Source: Dorea sp. CAG:317
GTDB taxonomy: Bacteria; Bacillota; Clostridia; Lachnospirales; Lachnospiraceae
Assembly: GCA_000433535.1 (NCBI GenBank)
Contig: FR892661.1
Location: 85,612-91,949 of the forward strand
Length of the DNA stretch: 6,338 nt
Direction of reading: 5' to 3'
Position 1 is the stretch's first letter; every line of letters begins with the position of its first letter. The position numbers and the translations under genes were made by a program. The notes under the pieces are model-generated. The model saw only the letters and a list, made by a program, of their open reading frames with translations. It was not told the DNA's origin and made no database searches. Positions 1 through 6,338 of this stretch are shown here, piece after piece.

Positions 1-389
1 ACCGCTCTTCCCAGCCGTTCCAACTGCTCTATCATCTGTGAATGGATTCCAATCTCTATCCCATTTTCTGTTCCCTGATATTCATAATCTCCATTTTCAA
101 ATGCTTCCAAATACTCTTGAAGCGACAGATATTCTCTGTATTCCTTCCGGTAAGAAACAAACTGCCACAGTACATTCCCGATAACAGCAAGCAAAAAAAT
201 ACTGAAAAATCCTATTCGGAACTCCTCTTTTTGTCCTGTCCCGTACAAAATTTCCAGTATAAATATGAAAAGAAAACATGCCGTCACGAACAATGTCGTT
301 ACGGCAAGATTCTTTTTCAACCTCTGTTCCAGCCAGATATATCCCCGCTCTCTTTTTTGTATCACTGTGTCCAAACTTCCATAGTCCAT
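1..389 (-). CDS. Sensor histidine kinase, N-terminal part (runs off left edge)
   Basis: This is the start of a membrane sensor kinase, recovered by reading the frame that overlaps the end of the response regulator. The 129 visible codons give a charged cytoplasmic N-terminus of about 27 residues, a first membrane helix at about 28-49 (beginning LAVTTLFVTACFLF), a very short outside loop (about 50-58, GTGQKEEFR), a second helix at about 59-78, and then a charged, probably helical linker leading toward the dimerization domain. The His box and ATPase domain lie outside the window. Two helices with almost no external domain fit the intramembrane-sensing kinases (BceS-like architecture), but that is inference. 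The chosen ATG overlaps the regulator gene by 28 bp, with AGGGGG 11 bases upstream. An alternative GTG at 365 would give a 4-base GTGA overlap, so the exact start is uncertain. The pairing with the regulator is confident; the signal is unknown. Confidence 0.8.
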   Translation of the reverse strand, partial: MDYGSLDTVIQKRERGYIWLEQRLKKNLAVTTLFVTACFLFIFILEILYGTGQKEEFRIGFFSIFLLAVIGNVLWQFVSYRKEYREYLSLQEYLEAFENGDYEYQGTENGIEIGIHSQMIEQLERLGRA

Positions 390-1099
390 AGATACCCAAG
401 CCCCCTGACATTTTTGATATATTCTGTATCTGTCTTTTCTGTCGTCTTCTTACAATCTGCCCGATCACGGTCTGCAAGTCTTTTCTTCAATCGGCTGATG
501 GTTACAGGCACTGTATTGTCATCCACAAACTGCCCGTCAATGTCCCACACCGCTTCTAAAATCTGCTCTTTCGAAATAATCTGTCCCGGATGCTCCAGAA
601 AATAGCACAGAAGCTGAAGTTCTTTTTTGCTGAGACTTAACTCCTCTTCTCCGTGATATACTTTCATCTGCGCGCGCTGTACACGGATATTCCCCGAACA
701 GATCTCCGGCTCTGTCTGCATAGTCATTTCACTTTTCTGATCCATCCGGCGCATCAATGCATGGACTTTCGAGATCAGCACAAGAAGACTGAAAGGTTTC
801 GTAATATAATCATCAGCTCCCACGTCATATCCATTTACAATATCTACTTCCTGATCAAGCGCCGTAAGGAAAATGATATATACGTCGCTCCGCTTGCGCA
901 CCCACCCGGCAAAATCCAAACCATTTCCATCCGGCATCGTAATATCACTGATGATCAGATCTATTTTCTGACTGTCAAAAATCTTCTTTGCCTCCGTCAC
1001 GCCAAAAGCACCAAACACCTGATATCCTTCTTTCTGAAGTTTTAAAGTAATTCCCCGGTTCAGACTTTCATCGTCTTCCAGTAACAAAATATTCGCCAC
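362..1099 (-). CDS. OmpR/PhoB-family response regulator
   Basis: This is a cytoplasmic two-component regulator of 245 residues that should be phosphorylated by the kinase encoded immediately downstream and then bind DNA. The receiver domain spans about residues 1-118: the acidic pocket is E8-D9-D10, the phosphoacceptor is D52 in the motif SDITMPDG, the switch Thr is T79 in FLTA, and the conserved Lys is K101 in TKPF. The winged-helix output domain covers about 134-238, with the recognition region around DDNTVPVTISRLKKRL and the closing hairpin VRGLGYLW. The frame is open to an ATG at 1132, but the GTG at 1099 is preferred: AGGAG lies 7 bases before it, and translation from there begins directly with the typical first receiver strand (ANILLLEDDE). 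Promoter evidence is weak. An insert of about 10 residues near 211-222 (DRADCKKTTEKT) makes it slightly longer than usual. The target genes are not visible. Confidence 0.93.
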   Translation of the reverse strand: MANILLLEDDESLNRGITLKLQKEGYQVFGAFGVTEAKKIFDSQKIDLIISDITMPDGNGLDFAGWVRKRSDVYIIFLTALDQEVDIVNGYDVGADDYITKPFSLLVLISKVHALMRRMDQKSEMTMQTEPEICSGNIRVQRAQMKVYHGEEELSLSKKELQLLCYFLEHPGQIISKEQILEAVWDIDGQFVDDNTVPVTISRLKKRLADRDRADCKKTTEKTDTEYIKNVRGLGYLWTMEVWTQ

Positions 1100-1131
1100 G
1101 TCCATTCTCCTATCTGTTGCCCCTGGTATCA

Positions 1132-1160
1132 TGTATCCAGTATTTCTCTGATTTTGTTAA
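1132..1160 (-). promoter_or_regulatory. Weak candidate promoter for the two-component system
   Basis: On the minus strand TTAACA (1160-1155, five of six matches to the -35 consensus) is followed after 17 bases by GATACA (1137-1132, only three of six matches to TATAAT). No intrinsic terminator was seen between the broken phospholipase-like gene and the regulator, so readthrough from the stronger promoter at 1837-1865 is an alternative source of transcription. Confidence 0.25.
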
Positions 1161-1178
1161 CTTCATCTCAGCTTTCTC

Positions 1179-1812
1179 CTATTCAAACGTACGGTCAAAT
1201 CGTTCGTTTAATCTCAATCCGCTGCGCAGGCTCTCATCAAAACTCTCCATCATCATAACCGCCAGATCAACTGCCTCTTCAAGTCTCCGGCTCAATCCTT
1301 CATTTGTCTCTATACATTTCGGTTGATCCTTCTTCTGGTGCATGAGACCTTTGATCTTATCAAATTGTCCGGTCAGCCGCATGACAGTGTTGATGATTCC
1401 TCTCTTCAAGCTTCTCGGCGCACGGAAGAGATTTTTCAAATTCCTCTTCAATCTCCAGATGCTGTACACCAGTCTTCTCAATCATTTGACTGATATACGG
1501 ATGGCATTCACTGTCTAATATATAATGACAGATAAACCCAAGAAGATACGCATACTGCGCGCTGTCTCTTCCGCGTTTATTGATGACTTTCATTGCATGC
1601 TCAAAAAATGGTTTCGCAGAAATCGCATGCAAGTGATGTCCGTATTTTACAATTTTATTTTTCATATAAGGGCGGTAGAAAAAGAAGATGTCCGGTCCCT
1701 GAAGACCGATTTCAAACTGCGGGTAATATTCAAAAACAAAACGTTTTAGTTCCCCGTCTAATTTTTTAGCGACTTTTTCTCCAAAACGATCATGTGCATA
1801 GATTGCAGGCAT
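1179..1812 (-). pseudogene. Zinc-dependent phospholipase C-like protein, frameshifted with probable internal deletion
   Basis: The gene starts at an ATG (1812) with AGGAGG 6 bases upstream. The first frame encodes about 127 recognisable residues of a zinc-dependent phospholipase C-like protein: MPAIYAHDRFG with H7, the GLQGPDIFFFYR segment with D41, the YGHHLH motif (residues 58-62), and FICHYILDSECHPY with H96, D100 and H104, plausible metal ligands. Family likeness continues through VQHLEIEEEFEK (about position 1432) and then stops; that frame drifts through about 24 unrelated residues to a stop at 1360. Family-like sequence resumes in another frame at about 1434-1420 (KNLFRAPRSLKRGIINTV) and continues to LNERFDRTFE and a TAG at 1179. 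The joined product would be only about 210 residues. From memory, relatives carry roughly 60 more residues between these blocks, so an internal deletion not divisible by three is inferred. The possible metal site is intact, but a full protein cannot be made. A sequencing or assembly error remains possible. Confidence 0.78.
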
Positions 1813-1818
1813 AATATC

Positions 1819-1824
1819 CCTCCT
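1819..1824 (-). promoter_or_regulatory. Ribosome binding site deciding the phospholipase-like start
   Basis: AGGAGG lies 6 bases upstream of the ATG at 1812. It favours that codon over the in-frame ATG at 1830, which lies upstream of this site and would add MRRRDI. Confidence 0.85.
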
Positions 1825-1836
1825 TCTCATATCATA

Positions 1837-1865
1837 ACTATAAAAGTATATCGCACAAATGTAAA
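1837..1865 (-). promoter_or_regulatory. Sigma-A-type promoter of the phospholipase-like gene
   Basis: TTTACA (1865-1860) and TATAGT (1842-1837) each match five of six consensus bases and are separated by the optimal 17 bases in an AT-rich stretch. The -10 box lies 24 bases upstream of the start codon at 1812, leaving a short leader containing the AGGAGG. The quality of this promoter suggests that the downstream gene was inactivated recently or that the locus is still transcribed. Confidence 0.7.
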
Positions 1866-1889
1866 TCCAAAACAGAGAAGAATGTAAAA

Positions 1890-1934
1890 ATTAAGAAAAA
1901 AGATGCAGTCTCCAAAGAGATTTGCATCTTTTTT
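1890..1934 (-). terminator. Rho-independent terminator after the exporter gene
   Basis: Arms AAAAAAGATGCA (1896-1907) and TGCATCTTTTTT (1923-1934) are perfect complements. The inner bases GTCTC and GAGAT extend the stem with one bulge around a CAAA loop. Read on the minus strand, the hairpin is followed by a T-rich tract (TTTTTTCTTAATTTTT) and begins 6 bases after the exporter stop codon. The A-rich other side gives it a symmetrical look, but there is no plus-strand gene for it to serve. Confidence 0.88.
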
Positions 1935-1939
1935 GATTA

Positions 1940-3175
1940 TTATGAATTTTTTCCAATATGATAATCTCGCTTCATTGCATTCATTATGCTTCTTGCTGCA
2001 ATATCCACAATATTAAACCCGAACGCGATTGCAAGACACGTTGCCAACAGGATCACTGTCTCACTGAATGCGAGGGGGATATCTCTGGTTACACATCCAT
2101 ACATCATATAATACAGATTCGGTCCCGGAATGAGCGGGAATACGGAAGCTGTCAGGAAAATAGTTGACGGTGCTTTGTTGATTCTTGACATCACAAATGC
2201 GTAAGCTGCTACGAAAATTGCTGCAACCAGTGTTGCTAAGAAGTTACTTGGCTCAATCTCAAACACGATCAAATAAATACTCCATGTAATAAATGCGCCG
2301 ATTCCGGAATAGATTACCTGCTTCCCTCGAATCTGAAACCAGAAAGCAAAGCCTACACAGGCAATCGTACAGGACACTAACTGAATCGGAATACTGTGAT
2401 TCAGAATAAATCCTTCTGCAGAAAAATCATTTAACACCAGCATGGCAAGCGCTGTACCAACTGCGATTCCTGCTGCCCCTAAAATAGAGTTCATGATATT
2501 GATAAATCCTGAAATATAGTCTTTCTGCAAAATTTCGCGGATACCATTTGTTGTGCTGAGTCCGCTGATAAGAAGCATAACAATTCCAATCATGATCCGT
2601 TCCGGATGATCTGCGAATCCATTTCTGACAGATAATACAATAATAACTTCTGACAAGAAGGACAGGATGGTATTGTATACGAACAAATTTCCCTCTCTCT
2701 TCTCTAACCATTTTCCTACAACAACGATCATCAAAGAGACAATCACCGCTACAATTGCATCTTTAAAATTACATCCAAAGAAAACCGCAAATCCGGTTCC
2801 TCCCATAACGCCGGCAAAATACTTAGCTTCCGGATGCTGCGGCGGACGATTCTTCACTTCCTGATATTTTTTCTGCAGCTCCTCTTCATCCGGTGTATGA
2901 CTGCATACATATCGGCATAAGTTATTCATATAGTCAAGCTGATCAAAATCAATATCCGCATTTTCAATATGGCGCACCTGCGTAATAATATCTCCGTTCT
3001 CAGTCTCCACTGTAATCTGAATATTACTTGGAATAACAAATACATCATATTTTACAAAGCCATAGCTTCTGCACATTCTATATAAACTATCCTCAATTCG
3101 ATAGTTTTCTGCTCCGCTGATGAGCATAGATTCTCCAATATCCAGAATTCCCTGCACAATCTTGTTATAATTCAT
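1940..3175 (-). CDS. Threonine/serine exporter family membrane protein (fused ThrE type)
   Basis: This 411-residue inner-membrane protein belongs to the ThrE family, whose characterised members export threonine and serine by secondary transport. The soluble N-terminal domain (about 1-115) carries the family's opening pattern: ILDIGESMLISGAENYRIED, then YDVFVIPSNIQITVE. About five membrane segments follow (roughly 119-135, 139-156, 166-183, 193-206, 227-248), forming the YjjP-like half. The YjjB-like half supplies further helices at about 262-279, 288-305, 311-330 and 368-390, with the conserved FPLIPGPNLYY stretch at 346-356. In Escherichia coli these halves are separate proteins; here they are one chain, as in Corynebacterium ThrE, which is longer. 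GGAGG lies 8 bases before the ATG. The gene has its own promoter and terminator and so is probably monocistronic. The family is clear; the actual substrate is inferred. Confidence 0.92.
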   Translation of the reverse strand: MNYNKIVQGILDIGESMLISGAENYRIEDSLYRMCRSYGFVKYDVFVIPSNIQITVETENGDIITQVRHIENADIDFDQLDYMNNLCRYVCSHTPDEEELQKKYQEVKNRPPQHPEAKYFAGVMGGTGFAVFFGCNFKDAIVAVIVSLMIVVVGKWLEKREGNLFVYNTILSFLSEVIIVLSVRNGFADHPERIMIGIVMLLISGLSTTNGIREILQKDYISGFINIMNSILGAAGIAVGTALAMLVLNDFSAEGFILNHSIPIQLVSCTIACVGFAFWFQIRGKQVIYSGIGAFITWSIYLIVFEIEPSNFLATLVAAIFVAAYAFVMSRINKAPSTIFLTASVFPLIPGPNLYYMMYGCVTRDIPLAFSETVILLATCLAIAFGFNIVDIAARSIMNAMKRDYHIGKNS

Positions 3176-3216
3176 TTCTCATTCCTCCGATAAGTCCAAT
3201 ATGCCTCTGAAATATC

Positions 3217-3245
3217 AGCATATGTCACAGGCAGCGTATTGTCAA
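3217..3245 (-). promoter_or_regulatory. Sigma-A promoter of the exporter gene
   Basis: A perfect -35 box TTGACA (3245-3240), a 17-base spacer and a -10 box TATGCT (3222-3217, four of six matches) lie 42 bases upstream of the exporter ATG. The expected transcript start is near 3210, leaving a leader of about 35 bases with room for the ribosome binding site but not for a riboswitch. Confidence 0.75.
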
Positions 3246-3288
3246 GAGATTTTCTTTACATTTTTAAACGAATGCTTTTGTAACGTAG

Positions 3289-3320
3289 CAGAGAGGTGAC
3301 GCGCATGCCTCACCTCTCTG
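3289..3320 (-). repeat. Perfect 11-bp inverted repeat (hairpin) downstream of hydA
   Basis: CAGAGAGGTGA (3289-3299) and TCACCTCTCTG (3310-3320) are exact complements around a 10-base loop that contains GCATGC. It begins 41 bases after the hydrogenase stop codon and ends 44 bases upstream of the exporter -35 box. On the minus strand no T-tract follows (CTACGTTACAAAAGC), so it is not a standard intrinsic terminator for the hydrogenase operon. A 3'-end stabilising hairpin, a factor-assisted terminator or a protein-binding operator are possible. On the plus strand a T-rich run appears at about 3330-3349, but no plus-strand gene is present. Confidence 0.6.
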
Positions 3321-3360
3321 TCTGTGTATTCTATTTTAGTCTTTTTTTATGATACATGTA

Positions 3361-5133
3361 TTACTTTTTACTGTAATCACAGTATCCTGTTCCATATAGC
3401 TCCATACTTTCCAGATGGTCTGTATGTAACAGCATATGCGCCTTATGGCTATTCGGCTTTTCAAAATATTCCTCGTACAGAAGATTGATATCCGGATTCT
3501 CATGTGAATAACGCAAGTTGGCAGACTCATCTAACTGGTACAGATTCTTGCCTCGTTCAAATGCAAGCTCTTCTCCATCATGAATCGGCTGACCGCCTCC
3601 GCCTACACATCCTCCCGGACATGCCATTACTTCTACAAAATCATAGTGGACTTCCCCTTTTTCAATCTTATTGAGCAGTGCACGAGTATTTCCAAGACCG
3701 CTGACAACTGCAGTTCTCACCGTGATATCATCAATTTGAAAATCTGCCTCCTGCACACCATGATTTGCGTTAAATCCTTCTGCCCTTACGGAACGGAAAG
3801 CATCTGCCGGTGGATTTTCGCCTTTTAACAGGAAGTATGCACTTCGAAGTGCAGCCTCCATAACTCCACCTGTTGCTCCGAAGATCACGCCTGCTCCGGT
3901 TCCCTCCTGCATCGGGCGATCGCTTTCACGATCTTCCAGCGTTTCCGGACTAATATGTGATGCACGAATCATTTTTACTAATTCTCTTGTAGTAAGAACA
4001 ACATCAATATCCTTGCCGGCATACTCTTCATGGAAAAGATCCATTTCCTGTTCGCCCTTCTTAGCGACACATGGCATAACCGATACTGTAAAGATCTGCT
4101 CCGGCTTTACTCCGAGCTTCTGCGCAAAATACGTTTTCATCACTGCGCCAAACATCTGCTGCGGTGATTTTGCAGAAGAAAGATATTTCACAAGGTGCGG
4201 GAACTGAGACTTCGCAAATCGAAGCCATCCCGGACAACAAGAGGTGAACATTGGGCGGTCTTTCAACTCGCCAGAGGTAAATCTCTGAATAAACTCTGTT
4301 CCCTCTTCCATAATGGTAAGATCTGCAGAGAAGCAAGTATCAAATACATAGTCCGCACCCATTCGTTTCAGCGCATCTAAAATCTTTCCTACCGTTGCTT
4401 CTCCCGGTTTGAATCCAAGTTCTTCTCCCCATGCTGCACGGACAGCAGGTGCCACCTGTGTCACAACAATCTTATTCGGGTCTGCCAATGCATCCCATAC
4501 CTTCTCTGTATCATCACGCTCTCTAAGTGCCCCTACCGGACAATGTGTAATACATTGACCGCACAGTGAACAGTCGGACTGCTCAATTGTCTTATGACCG
4601 GATACATTAACGGTTGTTCTTGAGCCGGTACCTTCCACATCCCATATATTTAAGGACTGTACTTTGTCACAGATCTGGATACAGCGCATACATTTAATAC
4701 ATTTTGAAGAATCACGGATCAGTGGAAATTCCTTATTCCAAGGCTGTTTCTCGATTTTCATTTTGTATGGAATATCAAGAATATTCAAATCATTTGCAAC
4801 CGTCTGCAGCATACAGTTTCCACTTCTCGGACAGGTCACACATTCACAGTTGTGCTGTGAAAGAATCAGTTCAACGTTTGTACGTCTGTGTCTTCGTACC
4901 TTCGGACTGTTGGTATGAATGACCATTCCTTCTTTCACCACATTGTTACAGGATGTAATCAGTCTGTCTTTTCCCTCCAGCTCAACCACACACACACGGC
5001 AGGCTGCAATTTCATTGATCTCTTTTAAATAACACAGGTGTGGAATCGGAATTCCATTTGAAGCGGCAGCTTCCATGATTGTGGTATTCTCTTTTACAGA
5101 GATCTGTTTTCCGTCTATTGTAAGATTTACCAT
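3361..5133 (-). CDS. hydA: [FeFe] hydrogenase, multi-cluster catalytic subunit
   Basis: This 590-residue cytoplasmic enzyme catalyses reversible H2 formation and uptake. Domains in order: a plant-type [2Fe-2S] domain (C34, C45, C48, C62); a His-ligated [4Fe-4S] site (H94, C98, C101, C107); two ferredoxin-type clusters (C145/C148/C151 with C198, and C188/C191/C194 with C155); then the H-cluster domain with TSCCPGW (C299 proton-relay Cys, C300 ligand), MPCVAKK (C355) and MACPGGCVGGGG (C505, C509). A small-subunit-like tail with NSHKAHMLLHT closes the protein. All expected ligands are present, so it should be active once matured by HydEFG, whose genes are not in this window. Length and layout resemble Clostridium CpI, without the extra C-terminal [2Fe-2S] domain of some bifurcating HydA proteins. 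The ATG overlaps the upstream oxidoreductase gene by 7 bases. AAAGGAGG lies 12 bases upstream, a rather long spacing, so translational coupling is likely. The neighbour implies NAD(P)H as electron partner. Confidence 0.97.
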   Translation of the reverse strand: MVNLTIDGKQISVKENTTIMEAAASNGIPIPHLCYLKEINEIAACRVCVVELEGKDRLITSCNNVVKEGMVIHTNSPKVRRHRRTNVELILSQHNCECVTCPRSGNCMLQTVANDLNILDIPYKMKIEKQPWNKEFPLIRDSSKCIKCMRCIQICDKVQSLNIWDVEGTGSRTTVNVSGHKTIEQSDCSLCGQCITHCPVGALRERDDTEKVWDALADPNKIVVTQVAPAVRAAWGEELGFKPGEATVGKILDALKRMGADYVFDTCFSADLTIMEEGTEFIQRFTSGELKDRPMFTSCCPGWLRFAKSQFPHLVKYLSSAKSPQQMFGAVMKTYFAQKLGVKPEQIFTVSVMPCVAKKGEQEMDLFHEEYAGKDIDVVLTTRELVKMIRASHISPETLEDRESDRPMQEGTGAGVIFGATGGVMEAALRSAYFLLKGENPPADAFRSVRAEGFNANHGVQEADFQIDDITVRTAVVSGLGNTRALLNKIEKGEVHYDFVEVMACPGGCVGGGGQPIHDGEELAFERGKNLYQLDESANLRYSHENPDINLLYEEYFEKPNSHKAHMLLHTDHLESMELYGTGYCDYSKK

Positions 5134-6338
5134 AATTTTTCTCTGCCTCCTTTAAAGATTCCGTATCCGAAATGATCACAGCGAAGACATCTTCCTGCCT
5201 CCTGCTTTGCCTCTTTTTCTGTCATACAGTTTTCACAGGCATCCCAATCATTTACACGTTCATTTGCTTCTCGCTCTGTTAAGTTAACTCGTCCGCACGG
5301 TGTACGGTCATCCAAATTGGCTTCTGGAATCTCCACATCACAGGAAATCTCATGGTGATAGCCAAGATATTCATCAATATTCGCTGCTGCCACTTTGGCT
5401 CCTGCAATCGCTTTGATTACAGATGCCGGACCGCTTGCACAGTCTCCGCCTGCAAATACTCCCGGCATTCCTTCGATTGATCCGTTACTCTTAGTAACAA
5501 TCTTTCCGCGATTTACCGGAATTCCTGCCTCTTCAAAATGTTTGGTCTCGATATTCTGTCCGATAGCCACTACAAGCACATCACATGGAATATAAATATC
5601 TTCTTCTCCCGTCGGTTTAATGCTTGCACGTCCGTCTTTGATCGAACTGATCATCTGCGGAGTTACATAGATTCCTTTGATCTGATTATTTTCATCTACA
5701 TCAAGCGCAGCCGGTGCCTTTAATGTCTGAACCTCAACGCCTTCCGCGATTGCTCCTTCAATTTCAGATGGAAGCGCTGTCATATCAGCAACTCTTCTTC
5801 TATATACAACACTGACCTTCTTTGCTCCGAGACGTTTTGCTGTTCGAACAGCATCCATCGTTACGTTTCCGCCTCCGATTACAGCCACCTCTTTGCCGGT
5901 CAGATCCATAATGATATTTTTACCAACATTTCTTAAAAACTGCACTGCTGAGAAAATGCCCTCCGCACCTTCTCCTTCCAGACCAAGTTTTTTATCTGTG
6001 CTGGCTCCGATGGTGATCAATACTGCGTCATATTCTTCCTGAAGCTGTTGGATTGTAATATCTTTACCGATCTTCAGTCCGTATTTTACATCTACGCCAG
6101 TCTTTAAAATTGCATTCACATCTTCTTCCAGACGATTCTTCGGAAGTCTGTAATTCGGGATTCCATAACGGAGCATTCCGCCCAGCTTCGGAAGCATCTC
6201 ATATACCGTTGTCTGATGTCCCATCAGCTGCAGATAATATGCAGCACTTAGTCCACCCGGTCCTCCGCCTAATACGGCAATCTTCTTACCGGTAGACGGC
6301 GCGCATGCCGGCGGTTCTACTTCTCCGGCGAAATCTGC
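5127..6338 (-). CDS. GltD/NfnB-like NAD(P)- and FAD-binding oxidoreductase, C-terminal part (runs off right edge)
   Basis: The frame is open to the window edge; the 403 visible residues lack the true start. After an EPPACAPSTGKK linker comes the FAD-binding Rossmann motif VLGGGPGGLSAAYYL (G24, G26, G29 counted from the edge), then GGMLRYGIPNYRLPK, typical of glutamate synthase small-subunit relatives. A second nucleotide fold follows at about 151-181, with VAVIGGGNVTMD and VVYRRR; the arginines would suit NADPH, though specificity cannot be settled by eye. The FAD closure GVFAGGDCASGPASVIKAIA is at about 293-312. Near the end, C368-x2-C371 and C384-x2-C387 (ENCMTE...GRCLRC) form two CxxC pairs. 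Relatives usually have an N-terminal Fe-S domain, which would lie outside. Its gene ends inside the hydA start region (ATGGTAA), arguing for a joint complex moving electrons between pyridine nucleotide and hydrogenase rather than true glutamate synthase. Confidence 0.9.
   Translation of the reverse strand, partial: ADFAGEVEPPACAPSTGKKIAVLGGGPGGLSAAYYLQLMGHQTTVYEMLPKLGGMLRYGIPNYRLPKNRLEEDVNAILKTGVDVKYGLKIGKDITIQQLQEEYDAVLITIGASTDKKLGLEGEGAEGIFSAVQFLRNVGKNIIMDLTGKEVAVIGGGNVTMDAVRTAKRLGAKKVSVVYRRRVADMTALPSEIEGAIAEGVEVQTLKAPAALDVDENNQIKGIYVTPQMISSIKDGRASIKPTGEEDIYIPCDVLVVAIGQNIETKHFEEAGIPVNRGKIVTKSNGSIEGMPGVFAGGDCASGPASVIKAIAGAKVAAANIDEYLGYHHEISCDVEIPEANLDDRTPCGRVNLTEREANERVNDWDACENCMTEKEAKQEAGRCLRCDHFGYGIFKGGREKLW

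Noticed and set aside
97..477. Minus-strand 126-codon frame overlapping the regulator end and the kinase start
   Set aside because: Its sequence has no family character, whereas the frame starting at 389 gives clear membrane helices and correct kinase-like layout.
42..605. 187-codon plus-strand open frame
   Set aside because: It lies antisense to the kinase and regulator genes, has no recognisable domain and no convincing ribosome binding site; it is a shadow of the minus-strand coding.
1152..1162. TTTTGTTAACT resembling half of a Rex-type redox operator
   Set aside because: Only one half-site is present, and it stands before the two-component genes rather than before the redox operon, whose promoter is outside the window.
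1429..1437. GAAAAATC as a programmed frameshift site that could rescue the phospholipase-like gene
   Set aside because: A +1 shift would be needed, the site lacks a known slippery pattern, and the joined protein would still seem to lack a middle segment.
3176..3360. Possible riboswitch or small RNA in the exporter leader
   Set aside because: The predicted transcript start leaves a leader of only about 35 bases, and no known riboswitch motif was recognised.
3352..3361. Palindrome ATACATGTAT next to the hydrogenase stop codon
   Set aside because: It is short, AT-rich and touches the stop codon; with no T-tract or second copy it is likely chance.

Overview
The window looks like a chromosomal segment of an anaerobic, low-to-moderate GC Gram-positive bacterium of the class Clostridia, most likely a gut-type Lachnospiraceae. 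The grounds are the protein flavour, strong AGGAGG-type ribosome binding sites, a complex [FeFe] hydrogenase paired with a GltD-like flavoprotein, and a fused ThrE-type exporter. The species cannot be named from the sequence alone. Every convincing gene lies on the minus strand, so transcription runs from high to low coordinates.

From right to left: (1) positions 6338-3361 hold the end of a redox operon, a GltD/NfnB-like NAD(P)- and FAD-binding oxidoreductase subunit (5' end outside the window) whose last codons overlap the start of hydA. hydA encodes a 590-residue multi-cluster [FeFe] hydrogenase with a complete H-cluster site. Together they look like a cytoplasmic enzyme exchanging electrons between pyridine nucleotides and H2, resembling the 'glutamate synthase-linked' (group A2) hydrogenases. 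(2) 3360-3176 is an intergenic region with a perfect 11-bp-stem hairpin that lacks a U-tract, followed by a good sigma-A promoter (TTGACA-17-TATGCT). (3) 3175-1940 encodes a threonine/serine exporter-type membrane protein in which the YjjP-like and YjjB-like halves are fused; a strong intrinsic terminator at 1934-1890 follows, so it is probably monocistronic. (4) 1865-1179 holds a zinc-dependent phospholipase C-like gene with a near-consensus promoter and a good ribosome binding site, but the reading frame breaks near 1430, apparently with loss of an internal segment; it is called a pseudogene. (5) 1099-1 holds a two-component system: an OmpR-family response regulator and the first 129 codons of an overlapping membrane histidine kinase that runs off the left edge.

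No RNA genes, CRISPR arrays, insertion sequences or prophage genes were seen. The most noteworthy points are the broken phospholipase-like gene with possible microhomology at the junction, the composition of the hydrogenase operon, and the unexplained hairpin downstream of hydA. I found no clear evidence for an entirely undescribed system.
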